From Promicromonospora sukumoe 327MFSha3.1 (GTDB lineage: Bacteria; Actinomycetota; Actinomycetes; Actinomycetales; Cellulomonadaceae): a stretch of DNA of 64,000 nt. Position numbers and translations under genes: made by a program. A model generated the notes under the pieces. The model was not told where the DNA came from and did not search any database. It saw only the letters and a list, made by a program, of their open reading frames with translations. Each line of letters starts with the position of its first letter. The first letter of the stretch is position 1. The DNA lies in the NCBI RefSeq assembly GCF_000385135.1, contig NZ_ARQM01000011.1, positions 1,054,001 through 1,118,000 on the forward strand, written 5' to 3'. Positions 46,612 through 55,218 of the stretch are shown in pieces.

Positions 46612-47357
46612 GCGGCGCGCTCGACGGCCGCCGGGCGCTGGTGACGGGCGGCGCCGGCGGCATCGGCGCCGCGTGCGCCCGGGAGCTGGCCGCGCGCGGC
46701 GCGCACGTGACCGTCGCGGACGTGGACGGCGCCGGCGCCAAGGCACTCGCCGAGGAGGTGGGCGGCGAGGCGTGGGTGGTCGACCTGTCCGACACCCGGG
46801 CGCTCGACGACCTGCGGCTGGACACGGACGTGCTGGTGAACAACGCGGGCATCCAGCGGGTCAGCCCGATCCAGGACTTCGTGCCGGACGACTTCCGGCT
46901 GGTCCAGCGAATCATGCTGGAGGCGCCGTTCCTGCTGGTCCGGGCCGCCCTGCCCGGCATGTACGCCCGGGGCTGGGGGCGGGTGGTCAACATCTCGTCG
47001 GTGCACGGGCTGGTGGCCTCGCCGTACAAGTCGGCGTACGTGGCGGCCAAGCACGGGCTGGAGGGGCTGTCCAAGGTGACGGCCCTGGAGGGCGGCGAGC
47101 ACGGCGTGACCAGCGTGTGCGTCAACCCCGGCTACGTGCGCACGCCCCTGGTGGAGAAGCAGATCGCCGAGCAGGCCAAGGTGCACGGCATCCCGGAGTC
47201 CGAGGTGATGGCCAAGGTCATGCTCGCGGAGTCCGCGGTCAAGCGGCTCGTGGAGCCGAGCGAGGTGGCCGCACTGGTCGGCTGGCTCACGGGCCCGGAC
47301 GCCGCCATGGTGTCCGGCGCCTCGTGGGCCGTCGACGGCGGCTGGAGCGCACGGTGA
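46608..47357 (+). CDS. 3-hydroxybutyrate dehydrogenase (SDR family)
   Basis: A 249-residue NAD-dependent dehydrogenase converting 3-hydroxybutyrate to acetoacetate. TGGAGGIG is the cofactor motif and YVAAKHG the catalytic YxxxK. Segments specific to this activity are NNAGIQRVSPIQDF, CVNPGYVRTPLVEKQI and EQAKVHGIPESEVMAKVML, the last matching the substrate-lid region of 3-hydroxybutyrate dehydrogenases. The GTG start overlaps the symporter stop (GTGA), so uptake and oxidation are coupled. Confidence 0.9.
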   Translation: MSGALDGRRALVTGGAGGIGAACARELAARGAHVTVADVDGAGAKALAEEVGGEAWVVDLSDTRALDDLRLDTDVLVNNAGIQRVSPIQDFVPDDFRLVQRIMLEAPFLLVRAALPGMYARGWGRVVNISSVHGLVASPYKSAYVAAKHGLEGLSKVTALEGGEHGVTSVCVNPGYVRTPLVEKQIAEQAKVHGIPESEVMAKVMLAESAVKRLVEPSEVAALVGWLTGPDAAMVSGASWAVDGGWSAR

Positions 47358-47436
47358 GGTGCTGCCCGGCGGCGCGCCGGGAGTGTGACACTGGCACATG
47401 GCATGACCTGCCAGGACTGACGTGATGGAGGAGTCG

Positions 47437-48264
47437 ATGATGACTGGAGCACGCACCGGGTTCGACAAGGTGGTCGCCAGCGCGGCCGAGGCGGTGGCCG
47501 ACATCCCGGACGGCGCCTCGCTGGCCGTGGGCGGGTTCGGCCTGTGCGGCAACCCGATCGCCCTGATCGAGGCGCTGCTGGCGCAGGGCACCAGCGGCCT
47601 GTCGGTGGTCAGCAACAACTGCGGCGTGGACGACTGGGGCCTCGGCGTGCTGCTCAACGCGCAGCGCATCGCCAAGATGACCAGCTCGTACGTGGGTGAG
47701 AACAAGGAGTTCGAGCGCCAGTTCCTCTCGGGCGAGCTCGAGCTGGAGCTCACCCCGCAGGGCACGCTCGCCGAGAAGCTCCGCGCCGGCGGCGCGGGCA
47801 TCGCGGCCTTCTTCACGCGCACGGGCGTGGGCACCCAGGTGGCCGACGGCGGCCTGCCCCGCAGGTACGACGGCGCGGGCGGCGTGGTGATCGCGTCCCC
47901 GGCCAAGGAGGTGCGCACCTTCGGGGACTCCGACGCCGAGTACGTGCTGGAGGAGGCCATCAGCACCGACTTCGCGCTGGTGCACGCGCTGCGGGGCGAC
48001 CGGCACGGGAACCTCGTGTTCAACAGGTCCGCGCGCAACTTCTCGCCGCTCGCCGCGATGGCGGGGCGGGTCTGCATCGCCCAGGTCGAGGAGCTCGTCG
48101 AGCCGGGGGAGATCGACCCGGACAGCGTGCACCTGCCGGGTGTGTACGTGCACCGGGTGGTGCACGTCGGCACGGACATCGAGAAGCGGATCGAGCGGCG
48201 CACGGTGACGGAGCCCGCGTCGTCGGGCACGCCGTCGGGCACCTCGACGAGCAAGGAGGGCTGA
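47437..48264 (+). CDS. scoA: 3-oxoacid CoA-transferase subunit A
   Basis: A 275-residue alpha subunit of the enzyme that moves CoA from succinyl-CoA to a 3-oxoacid such as acetoacetate. IPDGASLAVGGFGLCGNPIALIEAL is the conserved opening, and VSNNCGVDDWGLGVLL and GGLPRRYDG follow. GGAGG stands five to eight bases before the two consecutive ATG codons at 47437 and 47440; a GTG at 47422 is also in frame. The C-terminal 20 residues are Ser/Thr/Gly-rich. It is followed after three bases by subunit B. Confidence 0.92.
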   Translation: MMTGARTGFDKVVASAAEAVADIPDGASLAVGGFGLCGNPIALIEALLAQGTSGLSVVSNNCGVDDWGLGVLLNAQRIAKMTSSYVGENKEFERQFLSGELELELTPQGTLAEKLRAGGAGIAAFFTRTGVGTQVADGGLPRRYDGAGGVVIASPAKEVRTFGDSDAEYVLEEAISTDFALVHALRGDRHGNLVFNRSARNFSPLAAMAGRVCIAQVEELVEPGEIDPDSVHLPGVYVHRVVHVGTDIEKRIERRTVTEPASSGTPSGTSTSKEG

Positions 48265-48267
48265 ACC

Positions 48268-48918
48268 ATGGCACTGACGCGACAGGAGATGGCCGCGCGC
48301 GCCGCGCGCGAGCTGGCCGACGGCATGTACGTGAACCTGGGCATCGGGCTGCCGACGCTCGTGCCGAACTACGTGCCGGCCGACCGGCACCTGGTGCTGC
48401 AGTCCGAGAACGGGATCCTCGGGGTGGGCCCGTACCCCACCGAGGACGCCGTCGACCCGGACCTGATCAACGCGGGCAAGGAGACCGTCACCCTGCTCCC
48501 CGGCTCGTCGATCTTCGACTCCGCGACGTCGTTCGGCATGATCCGGGGCGGCAAGATCGACGCCGCGATCCTCGGCGGCATGCAGGTCTCGGCCACGGGC
48601 GACCTGGCCAACTGGATGATCCCCGGCAAGATGGTCAAGGGCATGGGCGGGGCGATGGACCTCGTGCACGGCGCGGGCCGCGTGATCGTGCTGATGGAGC
48701 ACGTGGCGCGCGACGGGTCGCCGAAGATCCTGCGCGAGTGCTCGCTGCCGCTCACCGGCAAGGGCGTGGTGAACCGGATCATCACCGACCTGGCGGTGCT
48801 CGACGTGACGCCGTCCGGCCTGGTGCTGCGCGAGCTCGCGCCCGGGGTGACGGCCGAGGAGGTCGTGGAGAAGACGGAGCCGGAGCTCGCCGTCGAGCTG
48901 GTCGGTTCCGCGGGCTGA
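48268..48918 (+). CDS. scoB: 3-oxoacid CoA-transferase subunit B
   Basis: A 216-residue beta subunit. [18 protein letters not shown] is the conserved opening, and [14 protein letters not shown] holds the catalytic Glu that forms the CoA thioester; [14 protein letters not shown] and [12 protein letters not shown] follow. Succinyl-CoA:acetoacetate transfer fits the dehydrogenase upstream and thiolase downstream, although 3-oxoadipate transferases have the same signature. No other 3-oxoadipate pathway gene is present. Confidence 0.92.
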   Translation: MALTRQEMAARAARELADGMYVNLGIGLPTLVPNYVPADRHLVLQSENGILGVGPYPTEDAVDPDLINAGKETVTLLPGSSIFDSATSFGMIRGGKIDAAILGGMQVSATGDLANWMIPGKMVKGMGGAMDLVHGAGRVIVLMEHVARDGSPKILRECSLPLTGKGVVNRIITDLAVLDVTPSGLVLRELAPGVTAEEVVEKTEPELAVELVGSAG

Positions 48919-49005
48919 GCCCGCGCGCGACCGGTGTGCCCGCGACCGCTGGGCTCACCGGTGAATCCGGGGGATACGCTGGGAAGAACGGCCAAAGGAG
49001 GTCTC

Positions 49006-50265
49006 ATGAGTGACGCATTTGCTGCTCCGACGGGTGCCACGAGCACCGGTCCGGGCGCCACAGGTTCGGGCGCGACACACAGCGCCGACGACGTGGTGAT
49101 CGTCTCGGCGGCGCGGACGCCGCAGGGTCGGCTGAAGGGCTCGCTGTCCGCGCTCAGCGCGGTCGACCTGGGCGCCGTCGCGGCGCGCAAGGCGCTGGAG
49201 GGCGCGGGGGCGCTCGCGGCCGACGTCGACAAGGTGGTCTTCGGCCAGGTGATCCAGGCGGGCGCGGGGCAGAACCCCGCGCGGCAGACGGCGGTGGCCG
49301 CCGGCGTGTCCTGGGAGGTACAGGCCGTGACGGTGAACAAGGTCTGCCTGTCGGGGCTGACGTCGATCATCGACGGCGCCCGGCTGCTGCGCACCGGCGA
49401 GGCGGCCGTGGTGCTGGTGGGCGGGCAGGAGTCGATGACGAACGCCCCGCACATCCTGGCCGGCGCGCGGTCCGGGTTCGGCTACGGCTCGGCCGAGCTG
49501 GCGGACTCCGTGGCGCACGACGCCCTGACCGACGCGTTCGACGACGTCTCCATGGGCATCTCGACGGAGGAGCACAACTCCGGCGACGTGTTCGTCTCCC
49601 GCGAGGAGCAGGACGAGATCGCGGCGGCGTCGCACCAGCGGGCGGCGGCCGCGGCCAAGGACGGCGTGTTCGAGGCGGAGCTGGCGCCGGTCTCGGTGCC
49701 GCAGCGCCGCGGCGACCCCGTCGAGGTGCGCACCGACGAGGGTGTCCGGCCCGACACGACGCCCGAGTCGCTCGCGCGGCTGCGCCCGGCGTTCAAGAGC
49801 GACGGGACGCTGACGGCGGGCAACTCGTCGCAGATCTCGGACGGTGCCGCGGCGCTCGTGCTCACCACGCGTGCCCGGGCCGAGGCGGCCGGCGTGCCGG
49901 TGCTCGCGACGGTGCGCTCGCACGGCCAGGTGGCCGGGCCCGACAACTCGCTGCACTCCCAGCCGGCCCGGGCGATCACGCAGGCGCTGGAGCGCGAGGG
50001 CTGGTCGGCGTCCGACCTGGACCTCGTCGAGATCAACGAGGCGTTCGCCGTGGTGGTCGGGGTGTCCGCGAAGGAGCTGGGCGTGCCGCTCGACATCGTC
50101 AACGTGCACGGTGGTGGTATCGCGCTGGGGCACCCCGTGGGGGCGTCCGGTGCGCGCATCGCGGTGCACGCGGCGCACGAGCTGGCCCGGCGCGGCGGAG
50201 GCCGCGCCGCCGTCGGCCTGTGCGGCGGCGGTGGCCAGGGCGAGGCGCTGCTGCTGGAGGTGTGA
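49006..50265 (+). CDS. Acetyl-CoA acetyltransferase (thiolase)
   Basis: A 419-residue thiolase that cleaves acetoacetyl-CoA to two acetyl-CoA, or runs in reverse. The nucleophile Cys114 is in NKVCLSGLTS, the general-base His in GGIALGHPVGASGAR and the second Cys in GLCGGGGQGEA. A 25-residue Gly/Thr/Ala-rich leader precedes the fold. AAAGGAGG lies five bases before the ATG at 49006. It completes the 3-hydroxybutyrate degradation operon and ends at a strong REP-like hairpin. Confidence 0.94.
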   Translation: MSDAFAAPTGATSTGPGATGSGATHSADDVVIVSAARTPQGRLKGSLSALSAVDLGAVAARKALEGAGALAADVDKVVFGQVIQAGAGQNPARQTAVAAGVSWEVQAVTVNKVCLSGLTSIIDGARLLRTGEAAVVLVGGQESMTNAPHILAGARSGFGYGSAELADSVAHDALTDAFDDVSMGISTEEHNSGDVFVSREEQDEIAAASHQRAAAAAKDGVFEAELAPVSVPQRRGDPVEVRTDEGVRPDTTPESLARLRPAFKSDGTLTAGNSSQISDGAAALVLTTRARAEAAGVPVLATVRSHGQVAGPDNSLHSQPARAITQALEREGWSASDLDLVEINEAFAVVVGVSAKELGVPLDIVNVHGGGIALGHPVGASGARIAVHAAHELARRGGGRAAVGLCGGGGQGEALLLEV

Positions 50266-50274
50266 GGTCACCTC

Positions 50275-50324
50275 GCTGGTCGAGCTTGTCGAGACCTCAC
50301 CAGGTCTCGACAAGCTCGACCGGC
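50275..50324. repeat. REP-like hairpin acting as bidirectional terminator
   Basis: GGTCGAGCTTGTCGAGACCT (50278-50297) and its exact complement AGGTCTCGACAAGCTCGACC (50302-50321) flank a CACC loop; with outer bases the stem reaches 23 pairs including one G-U. It lies between the convergent thiolase and nhaA genes. One arm recurs inside livF at 39029-39054. Confidence 0.85.
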
Positions 50325-50331
50325 GGGGCCG

Positions 50332-51630
50332 TCAGTGGGACTCGCGGTCCTTGGCGTCGCCGATGTAGTCGCGGACGTCGTCGGGCAGGCCGTCGAGGTT
50401 CATGTCCGGCGTCCGGGCCCGCCGGGCGTCGTGCCGCAGCGCCACACCGCCGAGGATCGCCGCGAGCACCGACGCGCCGAGGATGGCGATCTTGGCGCCG
50501 TCGGTGTGCTCGGAGTCGCCGAAAGACAGCTCGCTGATCAGCAGGGACACGGTGAACCCGATGCCCGCCAGCAGGCCGACGGGCAGCAGGTCGCGCACCC
50601 CGATGCCCTGCGGCAGCCGGAGCGGCGTGATCCGGGTGACCAGCGCGGTGGTGCCCAGCACGCCGACGAGCTTGCCGAGGATCAGCCCGGCGGCGATCGC
50701 CGCGACGACGGGCTGGCCGATCACCGCGCCCGGGCCGGCGCCGTCGACGAGGGACACCCCGGCGGCGAAGAAGGCGAACACGGGCAGGGCGAAGCCCGAC
50801 GAGATCGGCTTGATCCGATGCTCGTACCGGGTGGTGCGCGACGTCGGCTCGCCGTGCAGCGCGACGGCCGGGACCGTGAAGCCGAGCAGCACACCCGCGA
50901 TCGTGGCGTGCACGCCGGACGCGTGCATCAGGGCCCAGGCCACGACCGCGAGCGGCAGCAGCACGAACCATCGCGGCCTGCGGCTGCGCACGTGCCAGCC
51001 GAAGAGCGCGACGCAGACGAGCGTGCCGAGCAGCGCGAGCCAGTGGATCTCGCTGGTGTAGAAGATCGCGATGACGACGATGGCCAGCAGGTCGTCCACG
51101 ACGGCGAGCGTGAGCAGGAACGTGCGGATCGCCGCCGGCAGGCCGCGGCCGAAGATCGCCAGCACTCCCACCGCGAACGCGATGTCGGTGGCGGTGGGGA
51201 TGGCCCAGCCGTGCAGGGCGCCCGGCTCTCCCAGGAGCAGCAGGGTGACGGTGTAGATCACCGCGGGCACGGCCATCCCGCCGACGGCCGCGATCATGGG
51301 GACGCCGGCTTCCTTGGGGTTGCGCAGGCTGCCCGCCACGAACTCCTGCTTGAGCTCGACGCCGACCACGAAGAAGAAGATGGCGAGCAGCCCGTCCGCG
51401 GCCCAGGTGGCGAGCGAGAGGTCGAGGTGCACGGGCAGCGGCCCGATCGCGGCCGGCCCCACGACGGCGTCGGACAGCGCCTGGTAGGACTCCCGCCAGG
51501 GGGAGTTGGCCCACAACAGCGCGACGAACGCGGCTCCGATCAGCAGCGCGCCGCCGGTCGTCTCGCGGGAGAGCCAGGTGCGCAGGCGCTGGGCCCGGGT
51601 GCGGGTGGGTGCAGGGGTCGAACCGGTCAA
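50332..51630 (-). CDS. nhaA: Na+/H+ antiporter NhaA
   Basis: A 432-residue inner-membrane antiporter exchanging internal Na+ for external protons. ETTGGALLIGAAFVALLWANSPW opens the first helix, FFFVVGVELKQEF and PTATDIAFAVGVLA are family blocks, and LAVVDDLLAIVVIAIFYT contains the paired transport aspartates. FFAAGVSL and LPVGLLAGIGFTVSLLI complete the fold. The C-terminal 40 residues are charged. The start is TTG at 51630 with GAGAGGA upstream; the open frame continues far upstream but out of any plausible start. Confidence 0.94.
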   Translation of the reverse strand: MTGSTPAPTRTRAQRLRTWLSRETTGGALLIGAAFVALLWANSPWRESYQALSDAVVGPAAIGPLPVHLDLSLATWAADGLLAIFFFVVGVELKQEFVAGSLRNPKEAGVPMIAAVGGMAVPAVIYTVTLLLLGEPGALHGWAIPTATDIAFAVGVLAIFGRGLPAAIRTFLLTLAVVDDLLAIVVIAIFYTSEIHWLALLGTLVCVALFGWHVRSRRPRWFVLLPLAVVAWALMHASGVHATIAGVLLGFTVPAVALHGEPTSRTTRYEHRIKPISSGFALPVFAFFAAGVSLVDGAGPGAVIGQPVVAAIAAGLILGKLVGVLGTTALVTRITPLRLPQGIGVRDLLPVGLLAGIGFTVSLLISELSFGDSEHTDGAKIAILGASVLAAILGGVALRHDARRARTPDMNLDGLPDDVRDYIGDAKDRESH

Positions 51631-51782
51631 CGGTTGTCCTCTCGGGTGCGGGGTCGGCTGACTCGGACCGGTCGACCCGGTCCACGCCGACCAGACTTCC
51701 CGGCACTCCCTGGGCCACACCCTACCCGGGCGGCTCCTGGCGGCGTCCGGGCACCGGGCGCGGTGTGGGCCGGACCGCCTGC

Positions 51783-52340
51783 CTAGGCGGGCTTCGTGCA
51801 GGCCGCGCGCAGCTTGGTGACCGTGTTCCAGTTCCGGGCGGTGGTCGGCGCCCCGACGGCGCGGTCGATGATCTTCGGGGTCAGCTTCGACCGGCCGATC
51901 CCGTCCACGTAGTGCACGTACAGCACGCCGGCGGCCGTCGCGAGCATCTCCCGGCCGGGGCTGGCCAGGTCGAGCTTGGCGATGCCCGCTTCGTCCAGGT
52001 CGCCGAACGGCACGTGCACCTGCAGGTGGGACGGGTCGTCCTTGGCGGCGGCGGGGAAGGGGTTGGCCGCGGCGATCGCGTCCAGCCGCTCGGCGCTCAG
52101 CCCGACGGCGCTGACCTCCTGGCCGATCCGGGCCGTGAGCTTCTCCTGCACCAGGCGCGCGACGTCGTCGGCCCCGCTCGCGCCGGAGGCGCCCGTCGTG
52201 ACCACGAGGTTGCCGCTGTTGAGCAGCGTGCGGGCGTCGGCGAGACCTGCGTCGTCGGCGGCCCCGCGTAGGTCGGCGGACGTCACGCGCAAGCCGGGTC
52301 CGATGTTCACGGCGCGGAGCAGGACGGCGAAGTAGGCCAT
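51783..52340 (-). CDS. DUF1697 family protein
   Basis: A 185-residue cytoplasmic protein starting [24 protein letters not shown], the conserved DUF1697 opening, followed by [11 protein letters not shown] and [10 protein letters not shown]-like segments (here [16 protein letters not shown]). The family has a ferredoxin-like fold and no established function. The C-terminal [11 protein letters not shown] block is intact. AGGATGG precedes the ATG. It lies alone between nhaA and the PhoH leader. Confidence 0.88.
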   Translation of the reverse strand: MAYFAVLLRAVNIGPGLRVTSADLRGAADDAGLADARTLLNSGNLVVTTGASGASGADDVARLVQEKLTARIGQEVSAVGLSAERLDAIAAANPFPAAAKDDPSHLQVHVPFGDLDEAGIAKLDLASPGREMLATAAGVLYVHYVDGIGRSKLTPKIIDRAVGAPTTARNWNTVTKLRAACTKPA

Positions 52341-52718
52341 GCGACCATCCTGCCGCCTGGGTGCGCCACTCTGCGAGTTTTGCCGTCTCTTGAACCAAAA
52401 ATCAAGCTATTGCCACCATGTGAACAGTTCGTGACAACTTGCGACCCGCCGGGGCGAGGGTCTGGTCATGAGATGGCCGGGCGCGTAGTTTCCACCTCAG
52501 GGACGGCACCCAGTCGCCCCTTCGGGAGGCCAACCTATGGAGTGCTCGCTCCGTGGAGAAGGGCCGGCCCCGGCTCTGCGCCACGCCGCGGCGCACCGAG
52601 TCGGTCGCTCGGCCCATCCACCAGCCCCGGTTCGCCCGGGTCGGTTCCGCCGGCAGGCGGTACCCGCCAGGTAGCGACGAGGCTGTCACGGCGTTTCGGC
52701 GCCGGAGGGAGAACCGCA
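52341..52718 (+). promoter_or_regulatory. 378-bp leader and promoter region of the PIN-PhoH gene
   Basis: An AT-richer block at 52376-52440 holds CTTGA/TCAAG (52389-52406), GAACAGTTC (52422-52430) and a repeated GTGAACAGTTC/GTGACAACTTG pair. A promoter candidate TGGTCA (52463-52468), 17 bp, TAGTTT (52486-52491) would start RNA near 52498. The resulting 5' UTR of about 220 bases is GC-rich with several possible hairpins, including ATGGAG/CTCCGT near 52540. It matches no riboswitch class I can recognise. Confidence 0.45.
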
Positions 52719-54104
52719 GTGAGCCATTCCGCAAACACCACCCGTCAGTCCGACCAGAGTGCCGACGCCGCCCCCGGCCCGGCAGGTGACGAACGCAGGA
52801 CCTTCGTCGTCGACACGTCAGTGCTGTTGAGTGACCCGAAGGCGATGTTGCGGTTCGCGGAGCACGACGTCGTACTCCCGATCGTGGTCGTCACGGAGCT
52901 GGAGGCCAAGCGCCACCACGCCGAGCTCGGGTACTTCGCCCGGAGCGCCCTGCGGATGCTGGACGAGCTGCGCGTGCAGCACGGCCGGCTCGACTCACCG
53001 GTGCCCGTGGGGGACACGGGCGGCACGCTCCGGGTGGAGCTCAACCACATCGACCCCTCGGTCCTGCCCGCCGGCTTCCGGCTGGGCGACAACGACACGC
53101 GCATCCTGGCCGTGGCCGCCAACCTGGCGGCCGAGGGCAGCAGCGTCACCGTCGTCTCCAAGGACCTCCCGATGCGGGTGAAGGCCTCCGCCGTCGGCCT
53201 CCAGGCCGAGGAGTACCGGGCCGAGCTCGCCGTGGACTCCGGCTGGACCGGCATGCGCGAGATCGACCTGTCGGACGAGCAGATGGGCTCCCTCTGGGAG
53301 AACGACTCCGTCGAGATCGCGGCGCTGGACCCGGCCACGGTCGAGGCCGCCTCCCCGCTGCTGGTGCACACGGGCATGGTGGTGCACTCCCCGGGCGGCT
53401 CCGCGCTGGGCCGGGTCACGGCCGACAAGCGGGTGCGACTGGTCCGCGGCGACCAGGAGGTGTTCGGCGTGCACGGCCGCTCGGCCGAGCAGCGCGTCGC
53501 GATCGACCTCCTGCTCGACGAGGAGATCGGGATCGTCTCCCTCGGTGGCCGCGCCGGCACCGGCAAGTCGGCGCTCGCCCTGTGCGCCGGCCTGGAGTCC
53601 GTGCTGGAGCGGCAGAAGCACCGCAAGGTGCTCGTCTTCCGGCCGCTGTACGCGGTGGGCGGGCAGGAGCTGGGCTACCTGCCCGGTTCCGAGTCCGAGA
53701 AGATGAACCCGTGGTCGCAGGCCGTCTACGACACGCTCGGGGCGCTGGTCTCGCCCGACGTCGTCGAGGAGGTCATCGCCCGCGACATGCTCGAGGTGCT
53801 GCCGCTCACGCACATCCGCGGGCGCTCGCTGCACGACTCGTTCGTGATCGTGGACGAGGCGCAGTCCCTGGAGCGGAACGTGCTGCTCACGGTGCTCTCC
53901 CGCATCGGCCAGAGCTCGCGCGTGGTGCTCACCCACGACGTCGCCCAGCGCGACAACCTGCGGGTGGGGCGGCACGACGGCGTCGCGGCGGTGATCGAGG
54001 CGCTCAAGGGCCACCCGCTGTTCGCGCACGTGACGCTGACCCGGTCGGAGCGCTCGCCGGTGGCGGCGCTGGTGACCGACATGCTGGAGCGGCTGGAGGT
54101 CTGA
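52719..54104 (+). CDS. PIN domain-PhoH ATPase fusion (PhoH2/YlaK-like)
   Basis: A 461-residue cytoplasmic protein with an N-terminal PIN RNase domain and a C-terminal PhoH ATPase domain. PIN acidic residues are visible in FVVDTSVLL (Asp32), VVTELEAKR (Glu60), GDNDTRIL and VSKDLPMR. The ATPase has Walker [10 protein letters not shown] (around Lys283), Walker [10 protein letters not shown] and [11 protein letters not shown]. Mycobacterial PhoH2 has this architecture and acts as an RNA helicase and RNase. The GTG at 52719 has GGAGGGAG upstream. A strong hairpin ends the gene. Confidence 0.93.
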   Translation: MSHSANTTRQSDQSADAAPGPAGDERRTFVVDTSVLLSDPKAMLRFAEHDVVLPIVVVTELEAKRHHAELGYFARSALRMLDELRVQHGRLDSPVPVGDTGGTLRVELNHIDPSVLPAGFRLGDNDTRILAVAANLAAEGSSVTVVSKDLPMRVKASAVGLQAEEYRAELAVDSGWTGMREIDLSDEQMGSLWENDSVEIAALDPATVEAASPLLVHTGMVVHSPGGSALGRVTADKRVRLVRGDQEVFGVHGRSAEQRVAIDLLLDEEIGIVSLGGRAGTGKSALALCAGLESVLERQKHRKVLVFRPLYAVGGQELGYLPGSESEKMNPWSQAVYDTLGALVSPDVVEEVIARDMLEVLPLTHIRGRSLHDSFVIVDEAQSLERNVLLTVLSRIGQSSRVVLTHDVAQRDNLRVGRHDGVAAVIEALKGHPLFAHVTLTRSERSPVAALVTDMLERLEV

Positions 54105-54131
54105 CACCCCGGGGTGCTCCCTCCGGAAGAA

Positions 54132-54170
54132 CCAGAAGCCCAGGTCGCCGCAAACGACCTGGGCTTCTGG
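54132..54170 (+). terminator. Hairpin terminator of the PIN-PhoH gene
   Basis: CCAGAAGCCCAGGTCG and CGACCTGGGCTTCTGG form a perfect 16-bp stem with loop CCGCAAA, 27 bases after the stop. Confidence 0.85.
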
Positions 54171-54279
54171 CACCTTCGGAACTTCTGGCACTGGGGAGGC
54201 GGGCCGGCTGGACGGAACCCCCCAGCCCCGCATGTCCGGCCTGCCCGCCTCCCCCTGCGTGCATCCCGAGGATAGCACC

Positions 54280-54298
54280 TTAGGTAAGGCTAACCATA
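54280..54298. promoter_or_regulatory. IdeR/DtxR-type iron box
   Basis: TTAGGTAAGGCTAACCATA matches the consensus TTAGGTTAGGCTAACCTAA at 16 of 19 positions. It overlaps a possible -10 (CATAGT, 54295-54300). The only downstream gene is the GPP34 gene starting at 54375. Confidence 0.8.
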
Positions 54299-54362
54299 GT
54301 CATGTCCAAGGGTGAGGTTCTCGGCCACTGGTTGAATCGGGGCGTGTCTCGCTTGTCGGATA

Positions 54363-54368
54363 TAGCAT
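54363..54368 (+). promoter_or_regulatory. Leaderless -10 box of the GPP34 gene
   Basis: TAGCAT lies six bases before the ATG at 54375, and no ribosome site precedes that ATG. This proximal promoter would be independent of the iron box about 65 bp further upstream. Confidence 0.55.
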
Positions 54369-54374
54369 CGCCTC

Positions 54375-55142
54375 ATGCTTATTGCCGAAGACTTCCTGCT
54401 GCTTGCCGTCGACGACGAGACGGGCAAGCTCGCCAACGTCGACAACCTGGGTGTTCGCCTCGCCGGTGCGCTCCTCGCCGACCTCTCCGACGCCCGCAAG
54501 ACCCTGCTGCGGGGTGCTCCGGAGGCCGGCGCCACCAAGGAGGAGCGCGAGAAGGCCGGTGACGCCACGATCATCGTCACCGACAACGCCCCCACGGGCC
54601 ACGTCGCCCTGGACGCCGCGCTGCAGTCCGTGCTCGCCACGCCCGACGCCCCGGCCCGCAAGGTCGTCGAGGCGATCTCCAAGGACGCCGAGGAGAACCT
54701 CCTGGCCGCGCTCGTCGAGCGGGGCATCCTGGAGAAGGAGGAGACCAAGCTCTTCCGCATGCTCCCGATCACCCGCTGGCCGGCCCCCGACTCGAGCCAC
54801 GAGACCGCGCTGCGCGCGAACCTCACCAAGGTCCTCGTCGAGGGCGCCGAGCCCGACGAGCGCACCGCCACCCTGATCTCCCTGCTGCACGGCTCCGGCC
54901 TGATCGCCGGCGTGGTCGGCAAGGAGCAGCGCAAGGCCGCCCAGGACCGCGCCGAGGAGATCGCCGGCAGCGAGTGGGGCGTCGCCACCGTCGCCACGCA
55001 GGTCGCCATCGCGGCCTCGGTCGCGGCCGTCGCCACGGTCGGTGCCGCGGTCGCCGCCGCCGTCATCATCGCGAACACCAAGGAGAACGCGGAGGCCGCC
55101 GCGGCCGCGCTCCCGGCGGGCGAGACCACCCCGGTCGCCTGA
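54375..55142 (+). CDS. GPP34 (GOLPH3/VPS74-like) family protein
   Basis: A 255-residue protein whose opening LIAEDFLLLAVDDETGKL and following helices (ALLADLSDARKTLL, LVERGILEKEETKLFRMLPITRWP) match the GPP34 family. In eukaryotes these proteins bind phosphatidylinositol-4-phosphate on Golgi membranes; bacterial members are common in actinobacteria and have no firm role. Unusually, the C-terminus ends in a long Ala/Val-rich hydrophobic segment (about 205-232), which could insert into the membrane. An iron box lies upstream and a strong terminator downstream, so it is a single-gene unit. Confidence 0.88.
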   Translation: MLIAEDFLLLAVDDETGKLANVDNLGVRLAGALLADLSDARKTLLRGAPEAGATKEEREKAGDATIIVTDNAPTGHVALDAALQSVLATPDAPARKVVEAISKDAEENLLAALVERGILEKEETKLFRMLPITRWPAPDSSHETALRANLTKVLVEGAEPDERTATLISLLHGSGLIAGVVGKEQRKAAQDRAEEIAGSEWGVATVATQVAIAASVAAVATVGAAVAAAVIIANTKENAEAAAAALPAGETTPVA

Positions 55143-55161
55143 CGACCCCCCCGCACCACGA

Positions 55162-55196
55162 AAGGGGCCGCTTCCTCCTGGAGGAAGCGGCCCCTT
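55162..55196. terminator. Bidirectional hairpin terminator (GPP34 gene / fumC)
   Basis: AAGGGGCCGCTTCCTC and GAGGAAGCGGCCCCTT pair over 16 bp around CTG, followed by TTCTCGTT. It lies between two convergent genes. Confidence 0.85.
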
Positions 55197-55218
55197 CTCG
55201 TTGCTCGCGTGTCGAGCG

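Noticed and set aside
52441-52718. c-di-AMP (ydaO) or c-di-GMP riboswitch upstream of PIN-PhoH
   Set aside because: The invariant ydaO segments and the GEMM GCAAAGC-type core are missing; only a short AGGTAGCG-like similarity was seen.
54302-54562. Small frame starting just after the iron box
   Set aside because: It runs out of frame through the GPP34 gene and becomes an Arg-rich shadow; no ribosome site precedes it.
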